This document shows, piece after piece, positions 1 to 8,496 of a stretch of 64,000 bases of DNA (positions are counted from its first letter, which is position 1; each line of letters opens with the position of its first letter). The stretch comes from Cystobacter fuscus DSM 2262 (GTDB lineage Bacteria > Myxococcota > Myxococcia > Myxococcales > Myxococcaceae): assembly GCF_000335475.2 (NCBI RefSeq), contig NZ_ANAH02000066.1, positions 248,001 to 312,000 on the forward strand, written 5' to 3'. The translations under genes and the position numbers were made by a program. Under the pieces are notes generated by a model. The model was not told the origin of the DNA. It saw nothing but the letters and a program-made list of their open reading frames with translations, and ran no database searches.

Positions 1-1
1 C

Positions 2-1273
2 ATCACCGGGCGGGAGCTGCGCGCCCTGGGCATCAACCAGAACTTCGGCACGGTCGCGGACGTCAACAGCAACCCGCTCAACCCCGTCATCGGCGTGCGC
101 TCCTTTGGATTGGATCCCGCGCGGGTCGCGGCCTTCACGCAGGTGCAGGTGGGCGCCCAGCAGGGCGAGGGCACCGCGTCCACCGTGAAGCACTTCCCCG
201 GCCACGGCGACACGGACGTGGACAGCCACTACGGGCTGCCCATCATCAATCACAGCCGGGCGCAGTTCGACGCGGTGGACCTGCCGCCGTTCGTGGCCGC
301 CATCGACGCCGAGGTGGATGCCATCATGTCCGCTCACATCGTGGTGCCCGCGCTGGAGAGCTCGGGCCTGCCGGCGACGCTCAGCCACGCCATCATGACG
401 GACCTGCTGCGGGGCCAGCTCGGCTTCAAGGGCGTGGTGGTCAGCGACTCGCTCTCCATGCAGGGCGCGAAGCCCTACGGTGACCAGAGCGACGTGCGCG
501 TCCCCGTGGAGGCACTCAAGGCCGGTGTGGACCTGCTCCTCATGCCGCAGCGCATCGAAGTGGCCTACAACGCCGTGCGCGACGCGGTGAACAGCGGGGA
601 GGTCAGCCAGGAGCGGCTCGATGAGGCGGTGGGACGCATCCTGACGCTCAAGCAGAAGCGCGGCGTGCTCGCCCAGCCCCTGGTGGATCTCTCCGGACTC
701 CAGCGGGTGGGCGCCGCCGAGCACCTGGCCGCCGCCAACGCCATCACCGAGCGCGGCATCACCCTGGTGAAGAACGAGGCAGGTGTGCTGCCATTGAAGC
801 CCGAGGCGGGCAAGGTGCTGGTGACGGGGTGGGGCGCCACGGCGACGGCCACCCTGACGCAGGAGCTGGCCCGGAGGGGCCGGTCCGTGGAGACCCTGGA
901 GACGGGCACCTCGCCGACGCAGGCGAAGATCGACGAGGCGGTGGCCTCGGCCGCGCGCGCGGACGTCACCGTGGTGCTGGTCAACCGCGTCTGGACGTCG
1001 AAGCAGCAGCAGGCGCTGGTCCGCGCGCTCCAGGGCGCGAACAAGCCGGTGGTGGTCGTCTCGGTGCGCGAGCCGTATGACATCTCCCACCTGCCGGAGG
1101 TGTCCACCTACGTGGCCACCTATGGCTTCCAGCCCGTCTCCATGAAGGCGCTGGCGCGGGTGCTGTTGGGAGAGGTGAACCCCTCGGGCCGGCTGCCCGT
1201 GGCCATTCCCGAGGTGGGCACGGCCTCCGGGGTGCTCTACCCGGTCGGGCACGGCCTTTCTTACGGCGGGTAG
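2..1273 (+). CDS. Glycoside hydrolase family 3 (beta-N-acetylhexosaminidase/beta-glucosidase type), 5' truncated
   Basis: The frame is open from the left edge, so the N-terminus is missing; 423 residues remain. The GH3 barrel signature KHFPGHGDT is visible, as is the segment VVSDSLSM, whose Asp (codon 446-448) is at the family's catalytic nucleophile position. After about residue 240 a GH3 C-terminal alpha/beta sandwich follows (LVKNEAGVLPL start). The KHFPGHGDT form is typical of NagZ-like enzymes that cleave beta-N-acetylglucosaminides in cell-wall fragments, but the two-domain build also fits secreted beta-glucosidases. Exact substrate is not decidable. It is convergent with the UbiA gene, with a hairpin between them. 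Confidence 0.88.
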   Translation: MTGRELRALGINQNFGTVADVNSNPLNPVIGVRSFGLDPARVAAFTQVQVGAQQGEGTASTVKHFPGHGDTDVDSHYGLPIINHSRAQFDAVDLPPFVAAIDAEVDAIMSAHIVVPALESSGLPATLSHAIMTDLLRGQLGFKGVVVSDSLSMQGAKPYGDQSDVRVPVEALKAGVDLLLMPQRIEVAYNAVRDAVNSGEVSQERLDEAVGRILTLKQKRGVLAQPLVDLSGLQRVGAAEHLAAANAITERGITLVKNEAGVLPLKPEAGKVLVTGWGATATATLTQELARRGRSVETLETGTSPTQAKIDEAVASAARADVTVVLVNRVWTSKQQQALVRALQGANKPVVVVSVREPYDISHLPEVSTYVATYGFQPVSMKALARVLLGEVNPSGRLPVAIPEVGTASGVLYPVGHGLSYGG

Positions 1274-1288
1274 GCGTTGAAGGAGGAG

Positions 1289-1308
1289 GCCCTCGGGATG
1301 CCGAGGGC
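1289..1308. terminator. Hairpin between convergent genes
   Basis: A perfect 8-bp stem (GCCCTCGG / CCGAGGGC) with a GATG loop lies in the 43-bp gap between the GH3 stop and the UbiA stop. No T-run follows on either strand, so it is only a possible bidirectional terminator. Confidence 0.4.
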
Positions 1309-1316
1309 ACTCCGGC

Positions 1317-2360
1317 TCAAGTCGTCACACCCACGGGCGGGGGACTGGCCTGATTCCGATTGCGGCGAGCCAGTGCGCGCAGCAGGAGGAAGCCTCCCAG
1401 ATAGAGATACAGCGGGAAGAGCTCGAGGGCGAAGAACGAGAAGCCAGGCTTGAGGATGATCATCCCGATCAGCGCGGCCGAGCCTCCCAATCCATTGTGG
1501 GTGGAGGCCACGTAGGGGATGATCCACATCGTCTCCTTCTTCTTCCAGGCCCCCCGCTGAAGCCGCCAGGCGTAGCCCAGCCCCATGAACGCCGTGGTGC
1601 TCAGGGCGAGGATGACGACGCCCGGTACGCCCGCCAGGTAGAGCGGAATCAGCGAGAGGTACGCCGCGATCATTCCAATGCCATGGACCTTCACGGCGTT
1701 CTCGATTCCAATGCGCACCACCAGGGTCTTCTTCCAGGTCGTCGCGTCGCTCTCCCAGTCGGCCATGTTCATGACCATCATCCGGATGTACTCGATGATG
1801 CCGAGCGGGATGAGGACCAGCAGCAGCGTATGGGGCCGCAGTCCGCCGCTCTGGAGGCAATAGCCGAGCAGCGGAACCAGGGTGTTGAGCACCAGGGTGA
1901 CGGTGAACTCGCCCATGCCCACGGCCTCCAACTTGAGCGGCGGTGCACTGTACTGCCAGGAGAAGAAAATGGCGGCCAGGCCGAGGAGGCGGGCGCTGTT
2001 GGTCGGCATGAGCAGGGCGAGAGCGATGGACACCACCGTCAAGGCATACGCGATGTACAGGGAGTGCCGCGGCTCCATGATCCCTTTCACGAGGATCCGG
2101 CTACCGCCTGTCCATGGTGAGGGAGACGTGTTGGCCCGGTCTGGCTCCAGGTCATAATACTCATTGGAGTAATGCGTCATCAGGTGGGTGATCCACGTGA
2201 AGAGCACGCCATGAATGAAGCGGGAGGCATCAATGGCGCCGCCCGATACGGTGGGGATGATGGCTCCCACCGTGTAGAGAATGGGGCTGTACAGCAGGAA
2301 TTTGACGCGGCCGAGTGCCAGCAGGTGTCTGAAAGTCGAGTGCGCGGTCATGGTATTCAT
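1317..2360 (-). CDS. UbiA-family membrane prenyltransferase
   Basis: This 347-aa polytopic membrane protein has the two Asp-rich motifs of the UbiA superfamily: NEYYD (N66, D70) in the first cytoplasmic loop and DWESD around residue 200. These bind Mg-prenyl diphosphate. About eight to nine hydrophobic segments are visible. The motif layout resembles MenA (DHNA polyprenyltransferase), but a closer menA lies at 37429 inside the men operon, so this copy probably prenylates another acceptor. No clear Shine-Dalgarno precedes the ATG; a TATAAC-like -10 lies on this strand at 2377-2382, so the mRNA may have a very short leader. Acceptor unknown. Confidence 0.8.
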   Translation of the reverse strand: MNTMTAHSTFRHLLALGRVKFLLYSPILYTVGAIIPTVSGGAIDASRFIHGVLFTWITHLMTHYSNEYYDLEPDRANTSPSPWTGGSRILVKGIMEPRHSLYIAYALTVVSIALALLMPTNSARLLGLAAIFFSWQYSAPPLKLEAVGMGEFTVTLVLNTLVPLLGYCLQSGGLRPHTLLLVLIPLGIIEYIRMMVMNMADWESDATTWKKTLVVRIGIENAVKVHGIGMIAAYLSLIPLYLAGVPGVVILALSTTAFMGLGYAWRLQRGAWKKKETMWIIPYVASTHNGLGGSAALIGMIILKPGFSFFALELFPLYLYLGGFLLLRALARRNRNQASPPPVGVTT

Positions 2361-2376
2361 GATGATGCCACGTCGC

Positions 2377-2382
2377 GTTATA
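2377..2382 (-). promoter_or_regulatory. Possible -10 element of the UbiA gene
   Basis: TATAAC reads on the minus strand 17 bp upstream of the UbiA start codon, in an AT-rich patch. No good -35 box was found, so support is weak. Confidence 0.25.
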
Positions 2383-2405
2383 AGTGGGGAGTGTGTTTTG
2401 TTTTA

Positions 2406-2439
2406 TCGAAAATCGAGAGGGAGGACTCTCGATTTTCGA
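2406..2439. terminator. Perfect 14-bp inverted repeat downstream of the DUF441 gene
   Basis: Arms 2406-2419 and 2426-2439 are exact reverse complements around a 6-nt loop (GGAGGA on the + strand). The arms are AT-rich (core CGAAAATCGA), unlike the surrounding DNA. On the minus strand it lies 72 bp after the DUF441 stop and before the UbiA promoter. It could terminate DUF441 transcription, though the downstream minus-strand sequence is A-rich rather than T-rich. It could also be a protein-binding palindrome. Confidence 0.45.
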
Positions 2440-2511
2440 GGACTCCCATTTGCTACCACCCGAGCAAGTGCAGCCGCCTCTGTCGGGGTTTACCGCTGGC
2501 GGACGTGGCGC

Positions 2512-2958
2512 TCACTGCCGACCAAGCATCAACGACAGCAATCCCGCCGCAATCAGTGGCCCGACCGGCACACCCCGGAACAGGGCCACACCCAACACCG
2601 TTCCCACCAGCAGCCCCGCCACGATGGTCGGCTGGCTGCTCATCAGCATTACACCGCGCCCACCCAGCCAGGAAACAAACACCCCAACCGCGATAGCCAC
2701 CAGCGATTTCCAGTGAAGAAAAGATTGAAAAAGTGTCGATGGGGGCAAGGTTCCGCTGGCGATCGGCGCCATCACGCCGATTGTAAGAATAGTGATACCG
2801 ATGAGCAGCCCCTTTTTTTCCACCCAGGGGAAGAACTGATTCAGCGGCGTCATGCGGATGACGATCAGGACGAGGATGGAGACGGCGACCGGCTTGTTGT
2901 GGCTGATGAACCCCAGCGCTGCGAGCGCGAGCAGGATGAGCAGCGTCGTATCGAACAT
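2512..2958 (-). CDS. yeaL: DUF441/UPF0756 small membrane protein, YeaL-like
   Basis: A 148-aa protein with four hydrophobic spans. From memory of the family, long stretches match Escherichia coli YeaL almost residue for residue: the opening MFDx[26 protein letters not shown] in mid-protein, and [20 protein letters not shown] near the end. Function of the family is unknown; it is an integral inner-membrane protein. A strong Shine-Dalgarno (AAGGAGCT) precedes the ATG. The gene is less GC-biased than its neighbours and is flanked by AT-rich DNA and a perfect inverted repeat. Such close similarity to a gammaproteobacterial protein suggests horizontal transfer (inference). Confidence 0.9.
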   Translation of the reverse strand: MFDTTLLILLALAALGFISHNKPVAVSILVLIVIRMTPLNQFFPWVEKKGLLIGITILTIGVMAPIASGTLPPSTLFQSFLHWKSLVAIAVGVFVSWLGGRGVMLMSSQPTIVAGLLVGTVLGVALFRGVPVGPLIAAGLLSLMLGRQ

Positions 2959-3042
2959 TTAAAGCTCCTTACCAAAAAAGCAGTAACCGTTCACCGACTC
3001 AGGCCGCGTTCGAGAGCTGGACCGACGTCTGAGAGGGCAGCT

Positions 3043-4476
3043 TCATCCCTGGCGCAGGACGAGCAGCCGCGGCTCGGTCATGTCCTCGATGGCGTACTTC
3101 ACGCCCTCGCGCCCCAGCCCCGAGCCCTTCACGCCCCCATAGGGCATCGTGTCGACGCGGAAGCTCGGCACGTCCCCCACGATGACGCCCCCCACCTCCA
3201 GTTCGTCCCAGGCCCGCATCGCCTTGGACAGCTCGTTCGTGAAGAGGCCCGCCTGCAGCCCGTAGCGCCCGTCGTTCACCGCGCGCACTGCCTCGTCGAA
3301 CGCACGGAAGGGCTCGAGCAGCACCACCGGTCCGAACGCCTCTTCCGCGGACAGCGGCTCGTCGGCCGGCACGCCCTCCAGCACGGTGGCCTCGAGCAGC
3401 GCGCCCCGCCGTCCTCCTCCGGCCAGCACGCGCGCTCCCCGCGCCACCGCGCGCTCGATCCACCCCTGCAGCCGCCGGGCCGCGGGCTCATCGATCATGG
3501 GTCCGAGCGTGGTGGTCTCGTCCCTGGGGTTCCCCGAGCGCAGCGCCCGCGCCCTCGCGACGAGCCGCTCGCGCAGCGCGCCGTACAGCGACTCGTGCAC
3601 GAGCACGCGCTGCACCGAGATGCAGCTCTGTCCCGCCTGGTAGAAGGCGCCATGGGCCACGCGGTCCGCGACGAAGTCCAGGCGCTCGCCCTGGTCGTGG
3701 TCCACCACGCACGCCGCGTTGCCGCCCAGCTCCAACACCACCTTCTTGCGGCCGGCGCGCGCCTTGAGCTCCCACCCCACCTTCTCCGAGCCGGTGAACG
3801 ACAGCAGCTTCAGCCGCTCATCCTCGATGAAGGGCCCCACGTCCGCGAGCCGGGTGGGGAGGACGGAGAAGGCGCCCTCGGGGAGCGCCGTCTCGGCGAG
3901 CACCTCGGCCATGAGCATCGCGCTCACGGGGGTGCGGTCCGACGGCTTGAGCACGAAGGGGCAGCCCGCGGCGATGGCGGGCGCCACCTTGTGCGCCACC
4001 AGGTTGAGCGGGAAGTTGAACGGCGTGATGAACGAGCACGGGCCCACGGGCACGCGCTGGGTGAAGCCCCGGTAGCCGGCCGCGCGCGGCGAGACCTCCA
4101 GGTTCAGCACTTCGCCCTCGTTGCGCACGGCCTCCTCGGCCGCCGCCTTGAACGTGTCGATGAGCCGGGTGACCTCGCCCCGCGCGTCGCGCAGGGGCTT
4201 GCCCGCCTCGATGCAGAGCGCGAGCGCGAACTCCTCGGCCCGCTCGCGGAAGCGGCGCGCGCAGTGCTCGAGCACCTCCTGCCGCGCGTAGGGCGCCAGG
4301 CGCCGCATCGGGCCGGTCGCGCGCACCGCCGCGGCGATGGCCTCCTCCACGGCGCCCGCGTCCGCGAGCGCCACGTGGGTCACGACCTCGCCCGAGTACT
4401 TGTCGGTCACGGCCAGCTCCGCGTTGGGCTGCTTGGGGCGGTTGGCCAGGTAATACGGATAGCGTTCAGCCAGCAT
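3043..4476 (-). CDS. NAD(P)-dependent aldehyde dehydrogenase
   Basis: A 477-aa ALDH superfamily enzyme of normal length. Catalytic residues are all present: N154 (TPFN), K177 (KPSD), general base E249 (LELGG) and nucleophile C285 (GQSC). The family oxidises aldehydes to acids; the sequence is of the lactaldehyde/phosphonoacetaldehyde/semialdehyde group rather than the betaine group, but the substrate is unresolved. It starts 33 bp after the stop of the acetolactate-synthase-like gene on the same strand, so the two are probably co-transcribed and work on linked metabolites. The divergent LysR gene is the likely regulator. Confidence 0.9.
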   Translation of the reverse strand: MLAERYPYYLANRPKQPNAELAVTDKYSGEVVTHVALADAGAVEEAIAAAVRATGPMRRLAPYARQEVLEHCARRFRERAEEFALALCIEAGKPLRDARGEVTRLIDTFKAAAEEAVRNEGEVLNLEVSPRAAGYRGFTQRVPVGPCSFITPFNFPLNLVAHKVAPAIAAGCPFVLKPSDRTPVSAMLMAEVLAETALPEGAFSVLPTRLADVGPFIEDERLKLLSFTGSEKVGWELKARAGRKKVVLELGGNAACVVDHDQGERLDFVADRVAHGAFYQAGQSCISVQRVLVHESLYGALRERLVARARALRSGNPRDETTTLGPMIDEPAARRLQGWIERAVARGARVLAGGGRRGALLEATVLEGVPADEPLSAEEAFGPVVLLEPFRAFDEAVRAVNDGRYGLQAGLFTNELSKAMRAWDELEVGGVIVGDVPSFRVDTMPYGGVKGSGLGREGVKYAIEDMTEPRLLVLRQG

Positions 4477-4509
4477 GGTGTTCCTCGCTTTCGGTCTCGT
4501 GTTCGGGGC

Positions 4510-6147
4510 TCAGCGCGCGGCTTCCTCGGCACCGGCTCCGAGCGCGCGCGAGTTGTCCGAGTAGTCGATGGGCAGGTCGATGACGTGCACGCCGCCCGAC
4601 TCCAGGCAGCGCGCGAGCGTGGTGCCGAACTCCGAGGCGCTCGTCGGGCGGTGTCCCCGCGCGCCGTATGCCTCCGCGTAGCGGACGAAGTCCGGGTTGC
4701 CCAGCTCCATGCCGAAATCCGGCAGCCCCATCTGGCCCTGCTTCCAGCGGATCATCCCGTAGCCGTCATCGCGCACCACGACCACCGTCAGATCCATCCG
4801 CAGGCGCACCGCCGTCTCCAGCTCCTGCGAGTTCATCATGAACCCGCCGTCACCGCAGATCGCGACCACCTTGCGCCGTGGGTACACCAGCCTGGCGGCG
4901 ATGGCGGACGGGAGCCCGGCGCCCATCGTGGCGAGCGCGTTGTCGAGCAGCAGCGTGTTGGGGCGGCGGCAGCGGTAGTAGCGGGCGAACCAGAGCTTGT
5001 ACATGCCGTTGTCCAGGCAGACGATGCCGTCGTCCGGCATGGCACGCCGCACCTCGGCCACGAGCCGCGCGGGGTAGATGGGGAAGCGGTCATCGTCGAT
5101 GCCGCGCGTGAGCTGCGCGTCGAGCCCCATGCGGGCCCGCTCGAAGGACGAGAAGTCCCAGTGCGCGCGCGGGCCACCGACACCCTCGGCGATGCGCCAC
5201 ACCGCGTTGGCGATGTCGCCCGTCACCTGCACTTGGGGGAAGTACACGGGGTCCACCTCGGCCGAGGAGAAGTTCAGGTGGACGACGGTGCGGCGGTTGT
5301 CGCGCATGACGAAGGGCGGCTTCTCGATGACGTCATGGCCCACGTTGACGATGCAGTCCGAGGCCTCGATGGCCCGGTGGACGAAGTCCCCGTCGGAGAG
5401 CGCCGCCGTGCCCATCCAGAGCGGATGTGTCTCGTCCACCACGCCCTTGCCCATCTGGGTGCTGAAGAAGGGCATGCCCACGCGATCCACGAAGACGCGG
5501 AGCATCTCCGAGGTGAGTTTGCGATTGGCGCCCGCGCCGATCATCAGCAGCGGGCGGCGGGCGGACGCGATGGTCTCGACGGCCTGGGCGATGGAGGCCT
5601 CGTCGGCCACGGGCCGACGGGGGGTGTAGGGGGCGAGGGGAGGGGCGTCGGAGGTCTCACGGGCCACGTCCTCGGGCAGCTCCAGGTGCGTGGCTCCGGG
5701 GCGCTCCTCTTCCGCGCGGCGGAACGCCTCGCGCACCGCCGAGGAGACGTGATCGGCGGAGATGAGCGTGCGGGTGGACTTGGTGAGCGGCCGCATCATT
5801 CCCACGACGTCGACGATCTGGAAGTGGCCCTGCTTGCTGGCCCGGATGGGCTTCTGCCCGGTGAGCATGACCATGGGCATGCCGCCGAGCTGGGCGTAGG
5901 CCGCGGCGGTGACGAGGTTGGTCGCGCCGGGCCCGAGCGTCGCGAGGCACACGCCCGCGCGCCCGGTGAGCCGGCCCCAGGTGGCGGCCATGAAGCCCGC
6001 GGCCTGCTCGTGGCGGGTGACGACGAGGCGCAGGCCCGAGGCGCGCATCGACTCGAGCAGGTCCAGGTTCTCCTCACCCGGGAGTCCAAAGACACACCGC
6101 ACGCCCTCCGCTTCGAGCGCTTTGACGAACAGATCCGATGCCTTCAT
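4510..6147 (-). CDS. Acetolactate synthase large-subunit-like ThDP enzyme
   Basis: A 545-aa thiamine diphosphate enzyme with the usual three domains: N-terminal PYR domain with cofactor-activating E47 (TRHEQAAGF), central FAD/nucleotide-like domain, and C-terminal PP domain with the GDG...N motif (CGDGGFMMN). The ATG at 6147 is chosen because AAGGAGAA lies just upstream; a longer frame reaches 6216 but has no ribosome site. No regulatory small subunit is adjacent, so a catabolic or specialised synthase is more likely than the biosynthetic IlvB (inference). It is paired with the aldehyde dehydrogenase and divergent from a LysR regulator. Confidence 0.85.
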   Translation of the reverse strand: MKASDLFVKALEAEGVRCVFGLPGEENLDLLESMRASGLRLVVTRHEQAAGFMAATWGRLTGRAGVCLATLGPGATNLVTAAAYAQLGGMPMVMLTGQKPIRASKQGHFQIVDVVGMMRPLTKSTRTLISADHVSSAVREAFRRAEEERPGATHLELPEDVARETSDAPPLAPYTPRRPVADEASIAQAVETIASARRPLLMIGAGANRKLTSEMLRVFVDRVGMPFFSTQMGKGVVDETHPLWMGTAALSDGDFVHRAIEASDCIVNVGHDVIEKPPFVMRDNRRTVVHLNFSSAEVDPVYFPQVQVTGDIANAVWRIAEGVGGPRAHWDFSSFERARMGLDAQLTRGIDDDRFPIYPARLVAEVRRAMPDDGIVCLDNGMYKLWFARYYRCRRPNTLLLDNALATMGAGLPSAIAARLVYPRRKVVAICGDGGFMMNSQELETAVRLRMDLTVVVVRDDGYGMIRWKQGQMGLPDFGMELGNPDFVRYAEAYGARGHRPTSASEFGTTLARCLESGGVHVIDLPIDYSDNSRALGAGAEEAAR

Positions 6148-6224
6148 GGGGTTTCTCCTTCGCGACGAGGGGAAATGTAAAGAAGACCCACGATTCGTCC
6201 ATTCGTTTGTTCCCATGGAGTCGA

Positions 6225-6239
6225 TAGGTATTGCCTATG
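6225..6239. promoter_or_regulatory. LysR-type operator (T-N11-A palindrome)
   Basis: ATAGGTATTGCCTAT is a 15-bp sequence with perfect 5-bp arms and contains T-N11-A (T6226, A6238), the consensus for LysR-family sites. It lies just upstream of the lysR start and about 80 bp upstream of the divergent acetolactate-synthase gene, the usual position for autoregulation plus divergent activation. Confidence 0.6.
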
Positions 6240-6247
6240 ATGGGGGG

Positions 6248-7132
6248 ATGGAGCTGCGCCACCTCCGCTACTTCTCCGCCGTCGCCGACACCCTCCACTT
6301 CGGACGTGCCGCCCGGCACCTGCACGTCTCGCAGCCCACGCTGTCGCAGCAGATCCGCCAGCTCGAGGAGGAGCTGGGCTCGCCACTGTTCGAGCGCGCG
6401 CGCACGGGGGTGCGGCTGACGCAGGCGGGAGAGCTGTTCCGCACGTACGCCTCGCGCGCGCTGGAGGACGTGGACGCGGGCAGGGTGGCGGTGAGCGCGC
6501 TGCGGGGACTGGCCACGGGAGCGCTGCGCGTGGGCTACCCGCCGAGCATGCGCGGCGTGGTGGTGCCGGCGCTGGCCGCCGTGCTGCGCAAGCACCCGCG
6601 CCTGGCGCTGAGCGCCGAGGAGGCTCTCGTGCGGCGGGTGGAGCGGCGCCTGGCGGACGGCAAGCTGGACGTGGGGTTGGCGTATGCGCCCGCGCGCTCA
6701 CCGGACCTGGACGCGGAGCCCGTGTTCGACAGCAGGCTCGCGCTCGTCGTCGCGCGGGGACATGCGCTGGCGGGAGCGGAGTCCGTGGGGGTGAAGCAGC
6801 TCGTGGACGAGCCCTTCGCGCTGCTCTCGCGCGGCTCGCGCGTGCGCGGGCGCGTGGACGCCTACTTCGACGCCATGCGGCTCGCCCCGCACATCGCGCT
6901 CGAGTCGAACGCGGTGGCCACGGTGCTCGCGATCGTGCGCGCGGGCCTCGCCGTCACCGTGCTGCCCGAGCCGCGACTCGCCGAGGCCGAGCGGCTCGTG
7001 GTGAAGCGCCTGTCTCCCGCGCCGCGCTCCGAGCTCGCGGCGTTGCTGTGGCGCAAGGGCGCGCCACGCACCCCCGCGGCGGAGTTGTTCGCCGCGGAGG
7101 TCCGCGCACGGGCCCGGGAGTCCGGGGCCTGA
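6248..7132 (+). CDS. LysR-family transcriptional regulator
   Basis: A 294-aa protein with an N-terminal winged helix-turn-helix (residues about 1-60, beginning MELRHLRYFSAVAD and containing SQPTLSQQIRQLE) followed by a periplasmic-binding-like effector domain. The ATG at 6248 is the standard LysR start; the frame is open upstream, but that part is antisense to the neighbouring gene. It is transcribed divergently from the acetolactate synthase/aldehyde dehydrogenase pair over a 100-bp gap that contains a LysR-type palindrome, so it probably controls them. Effector unknown. Confidence 0.92.
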   Translation: MELRHLRYFSAVADTLHFGRAARHLHVSQPTLSQQIRQLEEELGSPLFERARTGVRLTQAGELFRTYASRALEDVDAGRVAVSALRGLATGALRVGYPPSMRGVVVPALAAVLRKHPRLALSAEEALVRRVERRLADGKLDVGLAYAPARSPDLDAEPVFDSRLALVVARGHALAGAESVGVKQLVDEPFALLSRGSRVRGRVDAYFDAMRLAPHIALESNAVATVLAIVRAGLAVTVLPEPRLAEAERLVVKRLSPAPRSELAALLWRKGAPRTPAAELFAAEVRARARESGA

Positions 7133-7360
7133 GTGGACTGAGAGGGGGCTGTAGGTGTGGAGGGACCGATGAGGGGTAGTGACGGGGCTTGTGCGGACTT
7201 TGCCGCCCGAGGTCATCTTCGCCTTCGGTGCGCTCGTTCCGCGATTCCGGATTTTTCTCTTTTTGATGTTATGCCAGGCTGCCCAATGCCATCCTGACAA
7301 CGCGACCCAACCCGCGGTGACGCACTTGGAAGAGCTGTCAGCGAAGAAGGAGCGGAGAGC

Positions 7361-8392
7361 ATGCCACGCACCAGGAACCACTTTGTCCACCTCTATGCGA
7401 GCAAGTCCGCGACGGACTACGAGCCCGCCGTCATCCTTCCTCCAGGCACGCACGTCGGCATGTTGCCCCATGAGCAACCCAAGGCGGGATTCACGATTGC
7501 TCGTCTCGTTCCAGTCGTTGCGCTGGTGGAGCCCACCCAACAGCGGTGGCGCGAGGGCTGGCTGCGAACCACGGATCTCGCCGACAACATCGAGGCGCCC
7601 TCCATGGTCTCCAGCTCCCTCACGGGGCGCAGCTATGGTGCTTACCCACACGCATGGAATGGTGCGCCACTCGACCTCTGGACGACTGAGGACATGTGCA
7701 AGCACTGCGATGCCGAGCGCGAGCAGCATCGCCTGCTCGAAACAACGGTGGATGGTCTCGAAGAGCAGATCAAGCGATGGTCCAAGCCCTTGCGCACCGT
7801 CAGCCCCGGAACCATCGAGAATGCCACGAGCAACACGCAGAAAGACAAGCTGCGCAAGAAGTACCAGAAAGAGGACGAGGGCAGACGAACAGCCATGATA
7901 GATGCCCCCCGGTTGGAGGGGACCATCCAGGATGCACTGAGGCTCTACCAGGCGCTGATGAACAAGGAGGGCTTGACGGTGAAGGGAGACAAGATGGCCC
8001 TCGGCTACAGCGACACCACCGCGGAGATGATCGGTGTCCTGCAAGTCGCCGACAGCGACAACGTGTATGCCAGCCATAGCGGCCAACACTCGAACGCGGG
8101 GTTCGCCAAGGTGGCCGAGTCCCTGGGTTTCATCTATGCCGGGCCGGTGACCGGTACCGTTCGCAATCGGTCCGGAGCACAGGCGGCTCGGAGCGCGCAG
8201 GATGTGAGCCAGTACAAGTGCGCGGCTCCGCGACTCATTCATGCCGCCATCCAGGCGGGAGAGTGGCCGTACAGCATGACGGAGGTCTGGTTCGAGCCCT
8301 CGAAAAGCCACGCCATCTACCCGGATCGCCACACGATCGAGTCGTGTGACAACTGCCGGAAGATCGTGCCGTTGATGCTCTGCCCAGACTAG
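7361..8392 (+). CDS. SH3-like plus deaminase-fold C-terminal domain protein (candidate effector)
   Basis: 343 aa with a good ribosome site (AAGGAGCGGAGAGC). Residues 8-75 look like a bacterial SH3 domain (hydrophobic strands, LPPGTHVGML, WREGWLRTTDL). The middle (110-180) is charged and helical with a C113xxC116 pair. The last 60 residues carry C287-A-A-P and, 41 residues on, S-C329-D-N-C332, which matches the zinc-ligand layout of toxin-type deaminases (C-A-E ... PCxxC). The expected catalytic Glu after the first Cys is Ala here, so activity is doubtful or another residue serves. No signal peptide or membrane span. It sits next to a YopT-like protease gene in less GC-biased DNA. The fold call is tentative. 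Confidence 0.45.
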   Translation: MPRTRNHFVHLYASKSATDYEPAVILPPGTHVGMLPHEQPKAGFTIARLVPVVALVEPTQQRWREGWLRTTDLADNIEAPSMVSSSLTGRSYGAYPHAWNGAPLDLWTTEDMCKHCDAEREQHRLLETTVDGLEEQIKRWSKPLRTVSPGTIENATSNTQKDKLRKKYQKEDEGRRTAMIDAPRLEGTIQDALRLYQALMNKEGLTVKGDKMALGYSDTTAEMIGVLQVADSDNVYASHSGQHSNAGFAKVAESLGFIYAGPVTGTVRNRSGAQAARSAQDVSQYKCAAPRLIHAAIQAGEWPYSMTEVWFEPSKSHAIYPDRHTIESCDNCRKIVPLMLCPD

Positions 8393-8496
8393 ACGGACAC
8401 GCGGCCCGAGCAAGGAGTCCCGAGCGTACGGGGGCCCGTGGCTTGCTTCGCATCCCGCCATCCCTCTAGGATTTCACCCAATGTGCAGGAGGAGCC

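Noticed and set aside
2281..6180. Very long plus-strand open frame (about 1300 codons)
   Set aside because: It lies antisense to the DUF441, aldehyde dehydrogenase and acetolactate synthase genes, has Arg/His/Gly-rich nonsense composition, and arises from third-position GC bias on the other strand.
7179..7360. Open plus-strand frame before the deaminase-like gene
   Set aside because: It runs on out of frame into the next gene, has no clear ribosome site, and no domain was recognised; it could be a remnant but support is too thin.
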